The notes: a model not told the origin generated them from the sequence alone. A DNA stretch of 64,000 nt from Clostridium sp. AF37-5 (GCF_003477605.1 NZ_QUDR01000006.1:1-64000); one strand, 5' to 3'. Positions 23,117 through 32,223 are shown, numbered from the stretch's first letter. Made by a program: numbers and translations.

Positions 23117-25771
23117 ATGAAGCAGATAACAAAAAGAGTTGTGGCGTTTTTTGCGGCGATGGGGCTGATGGTTTCCGGACTTTCACTGAATGAGCCTGCG
23201 TCAGCCGATGCAAAGGCAAAAGCAAAAGTAAAATCAGTAACAATTAAAAATGTAAAAAAGAAGCTGACATTGAAAAAAGGAGATTCTTTCAAACTGAAAG
23301 TATCCGTTAAAGTTAAGCCCAATAAGGCGAAGTATAAAAAGGTGACATACAAATCGTCAAAGAAAAAGGTAGTAAAAGTTTCGTCAAAGGGAAAACTTAC
23401 TGCCTGTCAGGCGGGTACGGCCAAAATTACCGTGCGGTCAAAGACGAATAAAAAGAAAAAGGCTGTTCTCACGATTGTGGTAAAGAAAGCTCAGCCAGAG
23501 AAGAAAACACAGAATGTAACGGTGGCACCGACAGCAAATTCGACGGCGGGCGCGACAACAAAACCGACAAATGGCACAGAAGAAACGCCATCGCCGACCG
23601 ACAAGGCGACAGCGTCTCCGACGGCAAAACCGACGGAAACTCCCGTACCGGATGGCACCAGCACATTGATGCGAAAGCCATTTGCGGCTCAGGCTGAAGT
23701 GGGACAGAAGCTTTCAGAGGTTGCGATTTCTAGTGGAGAGATTGCGGACAGCAATGGAGAAAAAATCTCTGGCTCCTACGAGTGGGAACAGCCGGATGCC
23801 GTATTAAAGCAAATGGGGAAAAGCCATGCGACAGCAAAGTTTGTTCCAAAAGACAGTTCTTTTGAGGAGATTAAAGGAATTTCACTTCCGGTTTATACGG
23901 TAAAGAAGGCGGTAGTTGTTAAGACAAAGCCAAAATATACGGGAGCCGTGACCGGGAAAAAATTGAGTGCGGTTACACTTTCCGGTGGAAAAGTAACCGA
24001 TGCAGACGGTGTGACGGTGGCAGGAAAATTCTCATTTGCCAATCCGGAACTTATGCTTACAAGTCCGGGCAAAAAAGACTATATGGTAGTATTTACACCA
24101 AGTGATAAGGAAACATATAGAGAAGCATCTATTTATCTAAATATTTCCGTGACAGGGACAGCGGTTGCGAGCACAACAGCGGATAAAAAATTAGATTTGT
24201 CCGGTGGTATCTGGAAAAATGAAAATGCGTACAATGGTCTGTGGTCCGGCAGTATTTATAATTTGACATCCTATTTGTCGGGAATTGATATGACAAAGTA
24301 TTCTACCGTTACGGTTACGGCAGAGGTATATGATAAAAATGGTGTCGAGATTTCGGATACTTCCGGAAATTTGGTTGGATTTAAGCTGGCCAATAAAGAT
24401 GGTGACTGGGCCGGATTTTCGGATGCTTATGTAAATCGTACAGCGGAACTTTCACTTGCAGGATACGCAGGCGGTGATTTATATCTTGTGGTACAGAATG
24501 CGCAGGCATCAGTTGGTTATATTGAGATTTTGTCTGTAACTCTGGGAAATGGTGAAATTACAAACATTGTGGACGGAAGTTCTTTGAAACGAGCTTATGG
24601 TGATATGTTTGGCAAAGTGGGAAATGCGATTGGCAGTTATGAAATGAATAATTCCGGAAATATGAGTTTTGTTGCATCCCAGCACAATTCCATTACTATG
24701 GGAAATGAGATGAAACCGGATTACTTGCTTGGTGGTGCAAAGGCTACGTTGTCGAACACAAATCCGGATGGATATGTAGACACCGCTAAATTTACCTACA
24801 AGTATAAGGATACAACCTATCCGATTATTAATATGGATTCCATTGATAACTGTTTAAACACCGCTTATAAAAACGGACTTAAAATGCGCTACCATGTGTT
24901 TGTGTGGCATAAGCAGACACCGCAGTGGTTCTTTAAGGAAAATTTCAGTAAGTCGGGTGCATACGTTTCGAAAGATGTTATGGATGGACGCTTGGAGTAT
25001 TTAGTGCGTAATGTTATGACTCATATTTACACATATCAAAACGCGGATGGTGTTTATGTGGGACGAGAGGTAATTGATAACTGGGATATTGCCAATGAGT
25101 ATTTGCACAATAACGATGGCGGCACAAAGAGTTACTGGGATGAAGTTTATTATCCGGAATATACGTATAATAAAAATAAGCATAGCGGCATTCTCACCCC
25201 TGTGTATATCAAGGAAGCATTTGCAATTGGACATTCGATTCTTGAAGATTTTGGACTTACGGATGATGTGAGTCTGCTTTGCAATGAGTATAATACCTAT
25301 CAGGTGAGTGACAAAATGGTCAAGATGATTCAGTATTTTAATACGAAAGATGAGGTAAATAAAACCGGCGAAATCATCTGTGACGGTGTTGGCATGCAGA
25401 CACATTTGGACATGGGATATCCGGCAATTGAGGATATTGGTACCAATGCGATTGATGTCTTTAAAGCGGCAGGTATTGAAATTCAGTTGACTGAGATGGA
25501 CTTGACGGACAAGGTGCAGAGTGAAACCTCACAGATTAATCAAATTGCTAAATGGTATAATCTTATGATGCTTTTGATGACGGAAAAGGACAGTGGTGCG
25601 AAAATTACCGGCATTGTCTGGTGGGGAATGAGTGATAAGTATTCCTGGCGAAGTGAGGGAGTTCCTCTTTTGTTTAGTGATTACTGGAAAGCAAAAGAGC
25701 ATTATTTTCAGGTGATTGAGGCCATTTCTTCCTATAATCAGGGAGATTCTGAATGGCAGATTTATGTATAG
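23117..25771 (+). CDS. Secreted multidomain GH10 endo-xylanase
   Basis: The enzyme cuts internal beta-1,4 bonds of xylan outside the cell. The 884 residues are, in order: signal peptide (1-31), a Lys-rich Big_2-like domain (about 35-120), a Thr/Pro linker (about 130-180), two further Ig-like repeats (about 185-345), a beta-sandwich resembling a carbohydrate-binding module (about 355-480), and the GH10 barrel (about 490-880). The acid/base Glu is in WDIANEYLHN (about 658) and the nucleophile Glu in EIQLTEMDL (about 791). The WDxxNE site has Ile-Ala where most have Val-Val, and the barrel has insertions near the acid/base loop. The basic Big_2 domain probably holds it in the wall. It is monocistronic, bounded by two unusual hairpins. 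Confidence 0.93.
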   Translation: MKQITKRVVAFFAAMGLMVSGLSLNEPASADAKAKAKVKSVTIKNVKKKLTLKKGDSFKLKVSVKVKPNKAKYKKVTYKSSKKKVVKVSSKGKLTACQAGTAKITVRSKTNKKKKAVLTIVVKKAQPEKKTQNVTVAPTANSTAGATTKPTNGTEETPSPTDKATASPTAKPTETPVPDGTSTLMRKPFAAQAEVGQKLSEVAISSGEIADSNGEKISGSYEWEQPDAVLKQMGKSHATAKFVPKDSSFEEIKGISLPVYTVKKAVVVKTKPKYTGAVTGKKLSAVTLSGGKVTDADGVTVAGKFSFANPELMLTSPGKKDYMVVFTPSDKETYREASIYLNISVTGTAVASTTADKKLDLSGGIWKNENAYNGLWSGSIYNLTSYLSGIDMTKYSTVTVTAEVYDKNGVEISDTSGNLVGFKLANKDGDWAGFSDAYVNRTAELSLAGYAGGDLYLVVQNAQASVGYIEILSVTLGNGEITNIVDGSSLKRAYGDMFGKVGNAIGSYEMNNSGNMSFVASQHNSITMGNEMKPDYLLGGAKATLSNTNPDGYVDTAKFTYKYKDTTYPIINMDSIDNCLNTAYKNGLKMRYHVFVWHKQTPQWFFKENFSKSGAYVSKDVMDGRLEYLVRNVMTHIYTYQNADGVYVGREVIDNWDIANEYLHNNDGGTKSYWDEVYYPEYTYNKNKHSGILTPVYIKEAFAIGHSILEDFGLTDDVSLLCNEYNTYQVSDKMVKMIQYFNTKDEVNKTGEIICDGVGMQTHLDMGYPAIEDIGTNAIDVFKAAGIEIQLTEMDLTDKVQSETSQINQIAKWYNLMMLLMTEKDSGAKITGIVWWGMSDKYSWRSEGVPLLFSDYWKAKEHYFQVIEAISSYNQGDSEWQIYV

Positions 25772-25791
25772 GAACGCCTTGCTCTAAATAG

Positions 25792-25852
25792 ACGAATAAT
25801 CCCCCTCTTTGGTGCATAGATTATACAAACACCAAATCAGGGGGATTTTTTT
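25792..25852 (+). promoter_or_regulatory. Xylanase terminator overlapping the spoIIID promoter and ribosome binding site
   Basis: AATCCCCCT plus TTTGGTG (25798-25814) pair with CACCAAA plus AGGGGGATT (25830-25847), followed by seven T: a strong terminator. The 15-nt loop holds CATAGATT, close to the sigma-E -10 (CATACA-T), with GAATA about 16 nt before it; this assignment is inference. The spoIIID binding site AGGGGG is the 3' arm and its TTG start lies in the T-run. Confidence 0.6.
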
Positions 25853-26156
25853 GAAAGGATATCATATTCAAAAAACACCGATTGAAGAGCGTGCGGTGGC
25901 GATTGCTGAATATATTGTAAAGAATAAGGCAACCGTACGGCAGGCGGCAGGCCAGTTTGGCGTGAGCAAGAGTACGGTACATAAAGATGTAACGGAGCGG
26001 TTACTTAGGATTAATCCTTCCCTTGCTGCAAAAGCAAGGAAAATACTTGATGTAAATAAATCCGAACGGCATATCCGCGGGGGAATGGCGACAAAGGAAA
26101 AATACAGCCATCTTCATGCAGAAAGACAGATGTTTCCGGGAAATCGAATGAGTTAA
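25851..26156 (+). CDS. spoIIID: Sporulation transcription factor SpoIIID
   Basis: SpoIIID switches mother-cell gene expression from sigma-E to sigma-K stages. The 101-residue protein has the family helix-turn-helix RQAAGQFGVSKSTVHKDVTERL (about 30-50; shown here as overlapping words RQAAGQFG and SKSTVHKD) and the conserved C-terminal NKSERHIRGGMATKEKY basic helix. No ATG fits the conserved N-terminus; TTG 25851 follows AGGGGG by six to seven bases and gives KGYHIQKTPIEERA, matching the start of known SpoIIID proteins. It tells us the organism can sporulate, or recently could. A terminator follows at 26160. Confidence 0.93.
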   Translation: MKGYHIQKTPIEERAVAIAEYIVKNKATVRQAAGQFGVSKSTVHKDVTERLLRINPSLAAKARKILDVNKSERHIRGGMATKEKYSHLHAERQMFPGNRMS

Positions 26157-26159
26157 TAA

Positions 26160-26201
26160 AACGGCGTTGGTCCGGTCTATCCGGGGTGGCGCTGTTTTTA
26201 C
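26160..26201 (+). terminator. Terminator of spoIIID
   Basis: AACGGCGTTGGTCCGG pairs with CCGGGGTGGCGCTGTT, 13 of 14 in the core with several G-U pairs, followed by TTTTT. Confidence 0.75.
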
Positions 26202-26261
26202 ATATTCAAACGGTAAAAAAAGGGAAAAATGTGTACAAACTTTGAAAATTGAGACGATAAC

Positions 26262-26289
26262 TTGTCATTTTTGTCGAATGTGCTATAAT
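26262..26289 (+). promoter_or_regulatory. rnf operon promoter
   Basis: TTGTCA (26262-26267), a 16-nt spacer and a perfect TATAAT (26284-26289), 41 bp upstream of rnfC. Confidence 0.75.
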
Positions 26290-26330
26290 GATAAATATGT
26301 ATCAAAAACTCGGTAAAGGAGGAAGTTTCA

Positions 26331-27653
26331 TTGGGACAGTCAACCTTTAAAGGGGGAGCACATCCTTATGAGGGCAAGGAACTCAGCATGGATTCTCCAA
26401 TTCGTGAAATGGATGCGAAGGAGGAACTTGTATTTCCTATGAGCCAGCATATTGGAGCCCCGGCAACACCTGTCGTAGCTGTTGGTGATACAGTGAAGAT
26501 GGGACAGATTATTGGCGAAGCAAGTGGTTTTATTTCCGCCAACATTGTAAGTTCTGTATCCGGTGAGGTCAAAGCCGTAGAGCCAAGACTTTTGTCATCG
26601 GGAGCAAAAGCAACCTGCGTTGTAATTGCAAATGATGGGGAATATCAGCCGGTTGAAGGACTTGGCGCAGACAGGGATTACACCCAGTTGACAAAGGAGG
26701 AAATCCGTCAGATTATCAAAGATGCCGGCATTGTCGGTATGGGAGGAGCCGGATTCCCGACAAACGTTAAAGTTACGCCGAAAAATGAAGAAGAAATTGA
26801 TTATGTCATTGTAAACGGAGCAGAGTGTGAGCCGTATCTGACTTCGGATTACCGCTTGATGTTAGAGCGTCCGGAGGATTTGATTCAGGGACTTCACGTT
26901 GTATTATCTTTGTTTGACAATGCAAAAGGTGTCATTGCCATCGAGGATAACAAACCGGAGGCAATTGCAAAACTTCAGTATCTCACGGATTCCGATCCGG
27001 ATATTGAGGTAAAGGTATTAAAAACAAAATATCCACAGGGAGCAGAGCGTCAGGTGATTTATGTAACGACCGGACGTAAGATTAACTCCAAAATGCTGCC
27101 GGCTGATGCAGGCTGTATCGTGGATAATGTACAGACGGTACTTGCTATTTATGATGCCGTATGTAAGACAACACCGTCGATGAGCCGCGTGGTAACACTG
27201 ACCGGTGATGCGATGGCAGAACCACAGAACTATAAAGTCAAATTTGGTATGAGCCATGCCGAGCTGTTAGAAGAAGCAGGCGGACTCAAAGAAAATGCGA
27301 AGAAACTGATTTCCGGCGGCCCGATGATGGGTATGGCAATGTATGATTTGAACACGCCGATTACGAAAACAAGTTCTTCCATTTTGGCAATGAGCGAGGA
27401 TGAAGTTGAAAAATTTGAGCCGACGAATTGTATTCGATGCGGCCGTTGTGCGACGGTATGTCCGAGCCACTTGGTGCCACAGATGATGGCACAGGCTGCT
27501 GAGCGCAATGATTTGGATTACTTCCAGAAGCTTAATGGTATGGAATGTTATGAATGTGGTACTTGTACATTTGTTTGTCCGGCGAAGAGACGCCTGACAC
27601 AGATTTTCAAACAGGCAAGACGTGCGGTTATGGACCAGAACAGAAAAAAATAA
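26331..27653 (+). CDS. rnfC: Rnf complex subunit RnfC (NADH-side subunit)
   Basis: Rnf couples electron flow from reduced ferredoxin to NAD+ with sodium or proton export. RnfC is the peripheral NADH/FMN subunit. The 440 residues begin at a TTG with GGAGGAAG 6-7 bases upstream; no nearer ATG fits. The N-terminal barrel (about 1-110) is followed by the Complex-1 51 kDa-like FMN/NADH domain with GMGGAGFPTNVK (about 140) and NGAECEPYLTSDYRLM, then two 4Fe-4S motifs, CIRCGRCATVCPSHLVP and CYECGTCTFVCPAKRR. First gene of rnfCDGEAB, the usual clostridial order. Confidence 0.97.
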   Translation: MGQSTFKGGAHPYEGKELSMDSPIREMDAKEELVFPMSQHIGAPATPVVAVGDTVKMGQIIGEASGFISANIVSSVSGEVKAVEPRLLSSGAKATCVVIANDGEYQPVEGLGADRDYTQLTKEEIRQIIKDAGIVGMGGAGFPTNVKVTPKNEEEIDYVIVNGAECEPYLTSDYRLMLERPEDLIQGLHVVLSLFDNAKGVIAIEDNKPEAIAKLQYLTDSDPDIEVKVLKTKYPQGAERQVIYVTTGRKINSKMLPADAGCIVDNVQTVLAIYDAVCKTTPSMSRVVTLTGDAMAEPQNYKVKFGMSHAELLEEAGGLKENAKKLISGGPMMGMAMYDLNTPITKTSSSILAMSEDEVEKFEPTNCIRCGRCATVCPSHLVPQMMAQAAERNDLDYFQKLNGMECYECGTCTFVCPAKRRLTQIFKQARRAVMDQNRKK

Positions 27654-27704
27654 GCATGTTTAGCCATGAAAATATGCTGCAAAAGCAGCAGAATGGAGGA
27701 AACA

Positions 27705-28694
27705 ATGGAAGAGAAATTATGGAACGTTTCTTCATCTCCTCATGTACGTGACCATTCTTCTACGCAGTCCATCATGAGAGATGTCGTAATTGCCTTATTG
27801 CCGGCTACCATCATTGGTATTTATAATTTCCGGTTAAGTGCAGTATTAGTAATTTTAACCTGCTGTGTATCCTGTATGTTGGCAGAATACATCTGGCAGA
27901 GATTGATGAAACAGAAGGTAACAACAAATGACTTTAGTGCCCTTTTGACCGGCTTATTGTTAGCATTGAATCTGCCGGCTACGATGGGAAATCCAAAGTA
28001 TCTGTGGATGTGTGTTCTTGGCAGTGTATTTGCCATTATCGTTGTGAAACAGTTATTCGGAGGACTGGGTCAGAACTTCATGAACCCGGCACTTGGCGGC
28101 CGCTGCTTTTTGATGTTGTCATTCAGTAGCGTCATGACAAGTTTTACGGTAAAAGAAGGAAGTAACTGGTTATACGGTATTTCCGTTGACGCAGCAAGTT
28201 CTGCCACACCACTTATGGATGTTAAAGAAGGCGGTTACCCAAGTCTTTTGAAGATGTTTTTGGGAACAACGACAGGAACCATTGGTGAGACATCGACAGC
28301 AGCACTTTTGCTTGGTGCCATTTACCTTTTGCTCCGTCGTGTTATCGACTGGAAAATCCCGGTTATTTACATCGCAACATTTGCCGTATTTGACATTTTG
28401 TATATGGTAATTGCCGGTGCGGCTGCTTATCCGCTTTTGTATGAACTCTGCGGTGGCGGCTTGATGCTTGGTGCATTCTTTATGGCAACTGATTACGTGA
28501 CGAGTCCGATTACTTCAAAGGGTAAAGTGATTTATGCAATTTTACTTGGTCTTTTGACTGGCTTGTTCCGATTCTTCGGTGAGTCCGCAGAAGGTGTATC
28601 CTTTGCCATCATTATCGGCAACTTGTTTGTACCATTGATTGAACGCTATACCGTTCCAAAGGCATTTGGAAAGGAGGGCAAAGCAAATGGATAA
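27705..28694 (+). CDS. rnfD: Rnf complex subunit RnfD
   Basis: RnfD is an integral membrane subunit with covalently bound FMN. From ATG 27705, with GGAGGAAAC upstream, the protein is 329 residues; the in-frame start at 27666 lacks a site. It shows about eight to ten hydrophobic helices, the conserved GQNFMNPALGGRCFL and the flavinylation-type segment SSATPLMDVKEG (about 170), where Thr would carry FMN. Eight bases of the 3' end overlap rnfG. Confidence 0.95.
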   Translation: MEEKLWNVSSSPHVRDHSSTQSIMRDVVIALLPATIIGIYNFRLSAVLVILTCCVSCMLAEYIWQRLMKQKVTTNDFSALLTGLLLALNLPATMGNPKYLWMCVLGSVFAIIVVKQLFGGLGQNFMNPALGGRCFLMLSFSSVMTSFTVKEGSNWLYGISVDAASSATPLMDVKEGGYPSLLKMFLGTTTGTIGETSTAALLLGAIYLLLRRVIDWKIPVIYIATFAVFDILYMVIAGAAAYPLLYELCGGGLMLGAFFMATDYVTSPITSKGKVIYAILLGLLTGLFRFFGESAEGVSFAIIIGNLFVPLIERYTVPKAFGKEGKANG

Positions 28695-29340
28695 GAAAAG
28701 CAGTATGATGAAGGACGCCATTATCTTATGTGCGATCACCCTGATTCTTGGTGCCGTGTTAGCAGGTGTTTATATGTTGACAAAGGACCCGATTGACAAT
28801 GCTCAGAAAAAGACAAATAACGAAGCCTGCGCTGTTGTTGTGGCACAGGGAGATTCCGTAAAGGATAACGATGCAGAAGCGGTATCCGGTGCGGCTGCTT
28901 ATTTAGGTAAGCATGACCTTTCAAATGCAGAAGTAAAAGAAGGCGATTTGCTTTCCGAATATGTAGAGATTACTGAAGTACATCCGACAGCAAATGGCGG
29001 AAAAGTATATCTTGCTAACGCGCTCAAAGGTTATGGTGGTAAAATCAGTTTTGCTCTTGGTGTAGATGCACAGAGTGCGATTACCGGTATTCAGATTACC
29101 AGTGAGAGCGAGACCGCAGGTCTTGGTGCAAACTGTGAAAACGATGAGTTTAAGGCACGTTTCAAAGGAATCAAAGCACCGGAGAGCACATCGGAAGAAA
29201 TGTATAATAAAAATGAGACAACAGATACCCAGGTACAGGCATTATCGGGCGCTACGGTTACTTCCCGTGCGATTACGAGAGCGGTAAAGGGAATCTTGTT
29301 CTATGATGCATCCGGAAAGGAGGCTGGTCAGTATGAGTAA
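28687..29340 (+). CDS. rnfG: Rnf complex subunit RnfG
   Basis: RnfG is the single-span, FMN-carrying subunit facing outside. The 217-residue protein has one N-terminal helix (about 12-30) and the flavin attachment motif ALSGATVTSRAIT (about 185-197), where the second Thr is the FMN site in characterised homologues. The FMN-binding core contains GYGGKISFALGVD and ESETAGLGANCE. ATG 28687 has GGAGGGCAAA upstream and overlaps rnfD by eight bases, pointing to translational coupling; it overlaps rnfE by eight bases too. Confidence 0.95.
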   Translation: MDKKSSMMKDAIILCAITLILGAVLAGVYMLTKDPIDNAQKKTNNEACAVVVAQGDSVKDNDAEAVSGAAAYLGKHDLSNAEVKEGDLLSEYVEITEVHPTANGGKVYLANALKGYGGKISFALGVDAQSAITGIQITSESETAGLGANCENDEFKARFKGIKAPESTSEEMYNKNETTDTQVQALSGATVTSRAITRAVKGILFYDASGKEAGQYE

Positions 29341-29980
29341 AAATGTTTGTGGCGAGCGCCTTATTAACGGTATCGTTAAAGAAAACCCTACGTTTGTCAT
29401 GATGCTTGGTATGTGTCCGACTTTGGCGGTTACATCCTCGGCCATGAATGGTCTGGGCATGGGATTATCGACAACGGTTGTATTGATTTTATCCAATATG
29501 CTGATTTCAGCATTGCGTAAGATTATACCGGATAAAGTTCGTATTCCGGCATTTATCGTAATTGTAGCATCGTTTGTAACGATTGTTCAGCTGCTTTTGC
29601 AGGCGTACATTCCATTTTTGTACTCGGCACTTGGTGTTTACATTCCGTTGATTGTAGTAAACTGTATCATCTTAGGACGTGCCGAAGCCTATGCTTCCAA
29701 AAATCCGGTTATTGCATCAGCATTTGACGGAATTGGTATGGGTCTTGGATTTACGATGGGATTAACGCTGATTGGTATTTTCAGAGAAATCCTTGGAAGT
29801 GGTTCCATTTTTGGATTCACAATCCTTCCAAGCGCAGTAAATATCTCAATTTTTGTTATGGCTCCCGGCGCATTCTTTGTTCTGGCAGGACTTACTGCCC
29901 TTCAGAATAAACTGAAAATGCCGAGCGCAACAAACAAAGAAGAAGAGGACGAGGAAGAAAAGGAGGTTGAAAACGCATGA
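29333..29980 (+). CDS. rnfE: Rnf complex subunit RnfE
   Basis: The 215-residue membrane subunit has six hydrophobic helices of the RnfA/RnfE/NqrD/NqrE fold, with the conserved NPTFVMMLGMCPTLAVT start, VNCIILGRAEAYASKNP in the middle, and GMGLGFTMGLT. The pair RnfA-RnfE forms the membrane core holding an iron-sulfur centre. A run of Glu near the end (KEEEDEEEKEVE) is a cytoplasmic tail. ATG 29333 follows GGAGGC. The stop overlaps the rnfA start by four bases. Confidence 0.95.
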   Translation: MSKNVCGERLINGIVKENPTFVMMLGMCPTLAVTSSAMNGLGMGLSTTVVLILSNMLISALRKIIPDKVRIPAFIVIVASFVTIVQLLLQAYIPFLYSALGVYIPLIVVNCIILGRAEAYASKNPVIASAFDGIGMGLGFTMGLTLIGIFREILGSGSIFGFTILPSAVNISIFVMAPGAFFVLAGLTALQNKLKMPSATNKEEEDEEEKEVENA

Positions 29981-30552
29981 GTATTTTTACCATTCTTTTT
30001 ACGGCGGCACTTGTGAATAACTTCGTATTGAGTCAGTTCCTTGGCATTTGTCCGTTCCTTGGTGTATCCAAGAAAGTGGAAACCGCTGCCGGTATGGGCG
30101 GTGCAGTTGTATTCGTAATTACGATTGCCTCCTTTATTACCAGTTTATTGTATAACTTCCTGCTTTTGCCAAATGATTTGGTATATTTAAATACTATCGT
30201 ATTTATTTTGGTAATTGCAGCTTTGGTTCAGTTCGTTGAGATGGTATTGAAAAAAATGATGCCGGCTCTGTATCAGTCACTTGGTGTATACCTTCCGCTG
30301 ATTACGACAAACTGTGCGGTACTTGGTGTGGCACTGCTCAGCGTACAGAACAACTATGGAGTACTGGCTAGTACCGTAAATGGTATTGGTGCATCACTTG
30401 GTTTCCTCCTTGCGATTGTACTGATGGCCGGTATTCGTGAGAAACTTGAAAATTGTAACATTCCGAGCGTATTGAAAGGAACACCGATTGTGCTGGTAAC
30501 GGCAGGTTTGATGGCGATTGCTTTCTGCGGTTTCGGCGGCGTTAGCTTTTAG
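29977..30552 (+). CDS. rnfA: Rnf complex subunit RnfA
   Basis: The 191-residue membrane subunit has six helices, the RnfA signatures NNFVLSQFLGICPFLGVSK and LPLITTNCAVLGVAL, where the Cys residues in both halves bind the intramembrane cluster in homologues, and GIREKLENCNIP. It is inverted relative to RnfE in the complex. The start overlaps rnfE by ATGA, with AGGAGG upstream inside rnfE. Confidence 0.96.
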   Translation: MSIFTILFTAALVNNFVLSQFLGICPFLGVSKKVETAAGMGGAVVFVITIASFITSLLYNFLLLPNDLVYLNTIVFILVIAALVQFVEMVLKKMMPALYQSLGVYLPLITTNCAVLGVALLSVQNNYGVLASTVNGIGASLGFLLAIVLMAGIREKLENCNIPSVLKGTPIVLVTAGLMAIAFCGFGGVSF

Positions 30553-30569
30553 GAAAGGAGGAACTTGAA

Positions 30570-31364
30570 ATGACAGTATTTATTTTCTCAGTAGTTCTCC
30601 TTGCGGTGCTTGGTATCCTGATTGGTATTCTTCTTGGGGTAGCAGGTAAGGTATTTGCCGTAGAGACCGATGAAAGAGTTGAAAAAGTACGTGAGTGTCT
30701 GCCGGGAAACAACTGTGGCGGCTGTGGTTATCCGGGTTGTGATGGTCTGGCAGAGGCGATTGTAGCCGGGGATGCACCGGTAAACGGTTGTCCGGTCGGT
30801 GGAGCACCGGTAGCTTCTAAGATTGCAGAAATTCTTGGCGTGGATGCCGGAAGTTCAGAAAAACAGGTGGCATTTGTAAAATGTGCCGGAACTTGTGATG
30901 TGGCAGCAAATAAATATCACTATGTTGGTGAGATGGACTGCCGCCGTGCAGCGATGGTACCGGGACGTGGTGAAAAGGCATGTTCATATGGCTGTCTTGG
31001 TCTCGGCTCCTGTGTGGAAGTCTGTCAGTTTGGTGCATTATCCATTCAGAATGGAGTTGCTAAAGTAGACCGTGACAAATGTGTTGCCTGCGGTCAGTGT
31101 GTAGCAACTTGTCCAAATCATGTGATAGATTTGATTCCATATTCTTCTGCTTATGCGGTACAGTGTAGTTCGAAGGATAAAGGTAAAGCAGTTATGGAAG
31201 TCTGCCAGTCCGGCTGTATCGGTTGTGGACTTTGCGTAAGACAGTGTGAATTTGGCGCCGTAACATTGGAAGACAATATTGCCGTAATTGATGGCACAAA
31301 GTGTCAGGGCTGTGGAAAATGTGCGGAAAAATGTCCAAAGAAAATTATTCGTCCACAGAAATAA
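30570..31364 (+). CDS. rnfB: Rnf complex subunit RnfB (ferredoxin-side subunit)
   Basis: RnfB takes electrons from ferredoxin. The 264 residues hold an N-terminal membrane helix (about 5-27), the Fe-S domain NNCGGCGYPGCDGLAEAI (about 48-65), a Cys-rich middle (KCAGTCDVAANKYHY, ACSYGCLGLGSC), and two or more 4Fe-4S motifs (CVACGQCVATCP, CIGCGLCVRQCEFG, CQGCGKCAEKCPKK). GAAAGGAGG is upstream. As last gene of the operon it is followed by a strong bidirectional terminator 19 bases on. Confidence 0.96.
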   Translation: MTVFIFSVVLLAVLGILIGILLGVAGKVFAVETDERVEKVRECLPGNNCGGCGYPGCDGLAEAIVAGDAPVNGCPVGGAPVASKIAEILGVDAGSSEKQVAFVKCAGTCDVAANKYHYVGEMDCRRAAMVPGRGEKACSYGCLGLGSCVEVCQFGALSIQNGVAKVDRDKCVACGQCVATCPNHVIDLIPYSSAYAVQCSSKDKGKAVMEVCQSGCIGCGLCVRQCEFGAVTLEDNIAVIDGTKCQGCGKCAEKCPKKIIRPQK

Positions 31365-31382
31365 AAAGAAAAGATAGAAAAG

Positions 31383-31436
31383 AAGCTACAGAGCGTCAGC
31401 CGATTGATAGGTGATGCTCTGCAGCTTCTTTTTTTC
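31383..31436. terminator. Bidirectional terminator between rnfB and the Big_2 gene
   Basis: GAAGCTACAGAGCGTCA (31383-31399) pairs with TGATGCTCTGCAGCTTC (31413-31429) with two wobble or mismatched positions, followed by seven T on the plus strand. On the minus strand A-runs precede it and TTTTCTTTT follows. The last 15 or so codons of the leftward gene are read through it. Confidence 0.85.
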
Positions 31437-32066
31437 GTAGTACTTTTTTGGCTTTGTACTTGAAGTTGTGCTGTCCGGAAGTACGGTTACGACGCATGAT
31501 GCCGTTAAATTACGTGAAAGTAAGGTGGCAGTGATTGTTACTGTACCGGGAGAAACTCCCATTACTACACCGCGGGAATTTACAATGGCAATACTTTCAT
31601 CGGAACTTTCAAACACCGGTCTTTCGGCAGAAGTATTTGGTTTAATAATGGTTTCAAGTCTTGTTCTCTGGGAGAGAGGAACAGAAACCTCATTTTTCAT
31701 AAATTTGATACTTACTGCATTTGGTGAAACACGAACCCGGCATTTGAGGTTGCGGACTACTTTTTTTCCTTTTTTGACAGTAACGGTAATGACCGAAGAA
31801 CCAATGGCAAGGGCAGATACACTGGCATATCTGGCATTTTGCGTTTCGGTCTTTACTGTTGCAATCGAAGGTTTTGAGGAAGTGAAAGTAATCTTATGCT
31901 TCTTTTTTGCGTTATAAACGCGAAGCGAAAAGGTGCTTCCAACAGTCATATTTAATTTTTTCATGTTCAGCTTTGGCCTTTTTCCTGCGGCGAAAGAAGT
32001 GCCGGCCGGTAAAACCATACTGATTAGAAGTACAAATACCAAAAGAGAGGTAAACTTTTTCTTCAT
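31386..32066 (-). CDS. Secreted Big_2-domain protein
   Basis: The 226-residue product has a Sec signal peptide (MKKKFTSLLVFVLLISMVLPAGTSFAAG), a first Ig-like domain (about 33-118) and a second, better Big_2 domain (about 120-205; VFESSDESIAIVNSRGVVMG and SPGTVTITATL are typical). No catalytic domain follows. It is presumably a wall-associated, non-enzymatic surface protein. AAAGGAG lies seven bases before the ATG; the longer frame to 32225 runs into the promoter of the regulator gene. The C-terminal tail, KKYYEKKKLQSITYQSADAL, is encoded by the terminator hairpin. Confidence 0.8.
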   Translation of the reverse strand: MKKKFTSLLVFVLLISMVLPAGTSFAAGKRPKLNMKKLNMTVGSTFSLRVYNAKKKHKITFTSSKPSIATVKTETQNARYASVSALAIGSSVITVTVKKGKKVVRNLKCRVRVSPNAVSIKFMKNEVSVPLSQRTRLETIIKPNTSAERPVFESSDESIAIVNSRGVVMGVSPGTVTITATLLSRNLTASCVVTVLPDSTTSSTKPKKYYEKKKLQSITYQSADAL

Positions 32067-32154
32067 GAAAAGGCTCCTTTCCATTGCATATTTACTTTGT
32101 ACTGTAACTATATTATGTGCCTGTGGCACAAACTTGTCACTTTGTGAAGGGGTC

Positions 32155-32183
32155 TTGAAATTGGTTTTTGAAACTGTTATGAT
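32155..32183 (+). promoter_or_regulatory. Promoter of the two-component system
   Basis: TTGAAA (32155-32160), a 17-nt spacer and TATGAT (32178-32183), 40 bp upstream of the regulator start. Confidence 0.65.
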
Positions 32184-32223
32184 GGAAAAAAACAATAGGA
32201 AGAGATGGGAAAGGAGAAAGACC

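Noticed and set aside
31933..32223. Longer N-terminus for the response regulator
   Set aside because: It is antisense to the Big_2 gene and crosses the promoter; the receiver domain starts at 32224.
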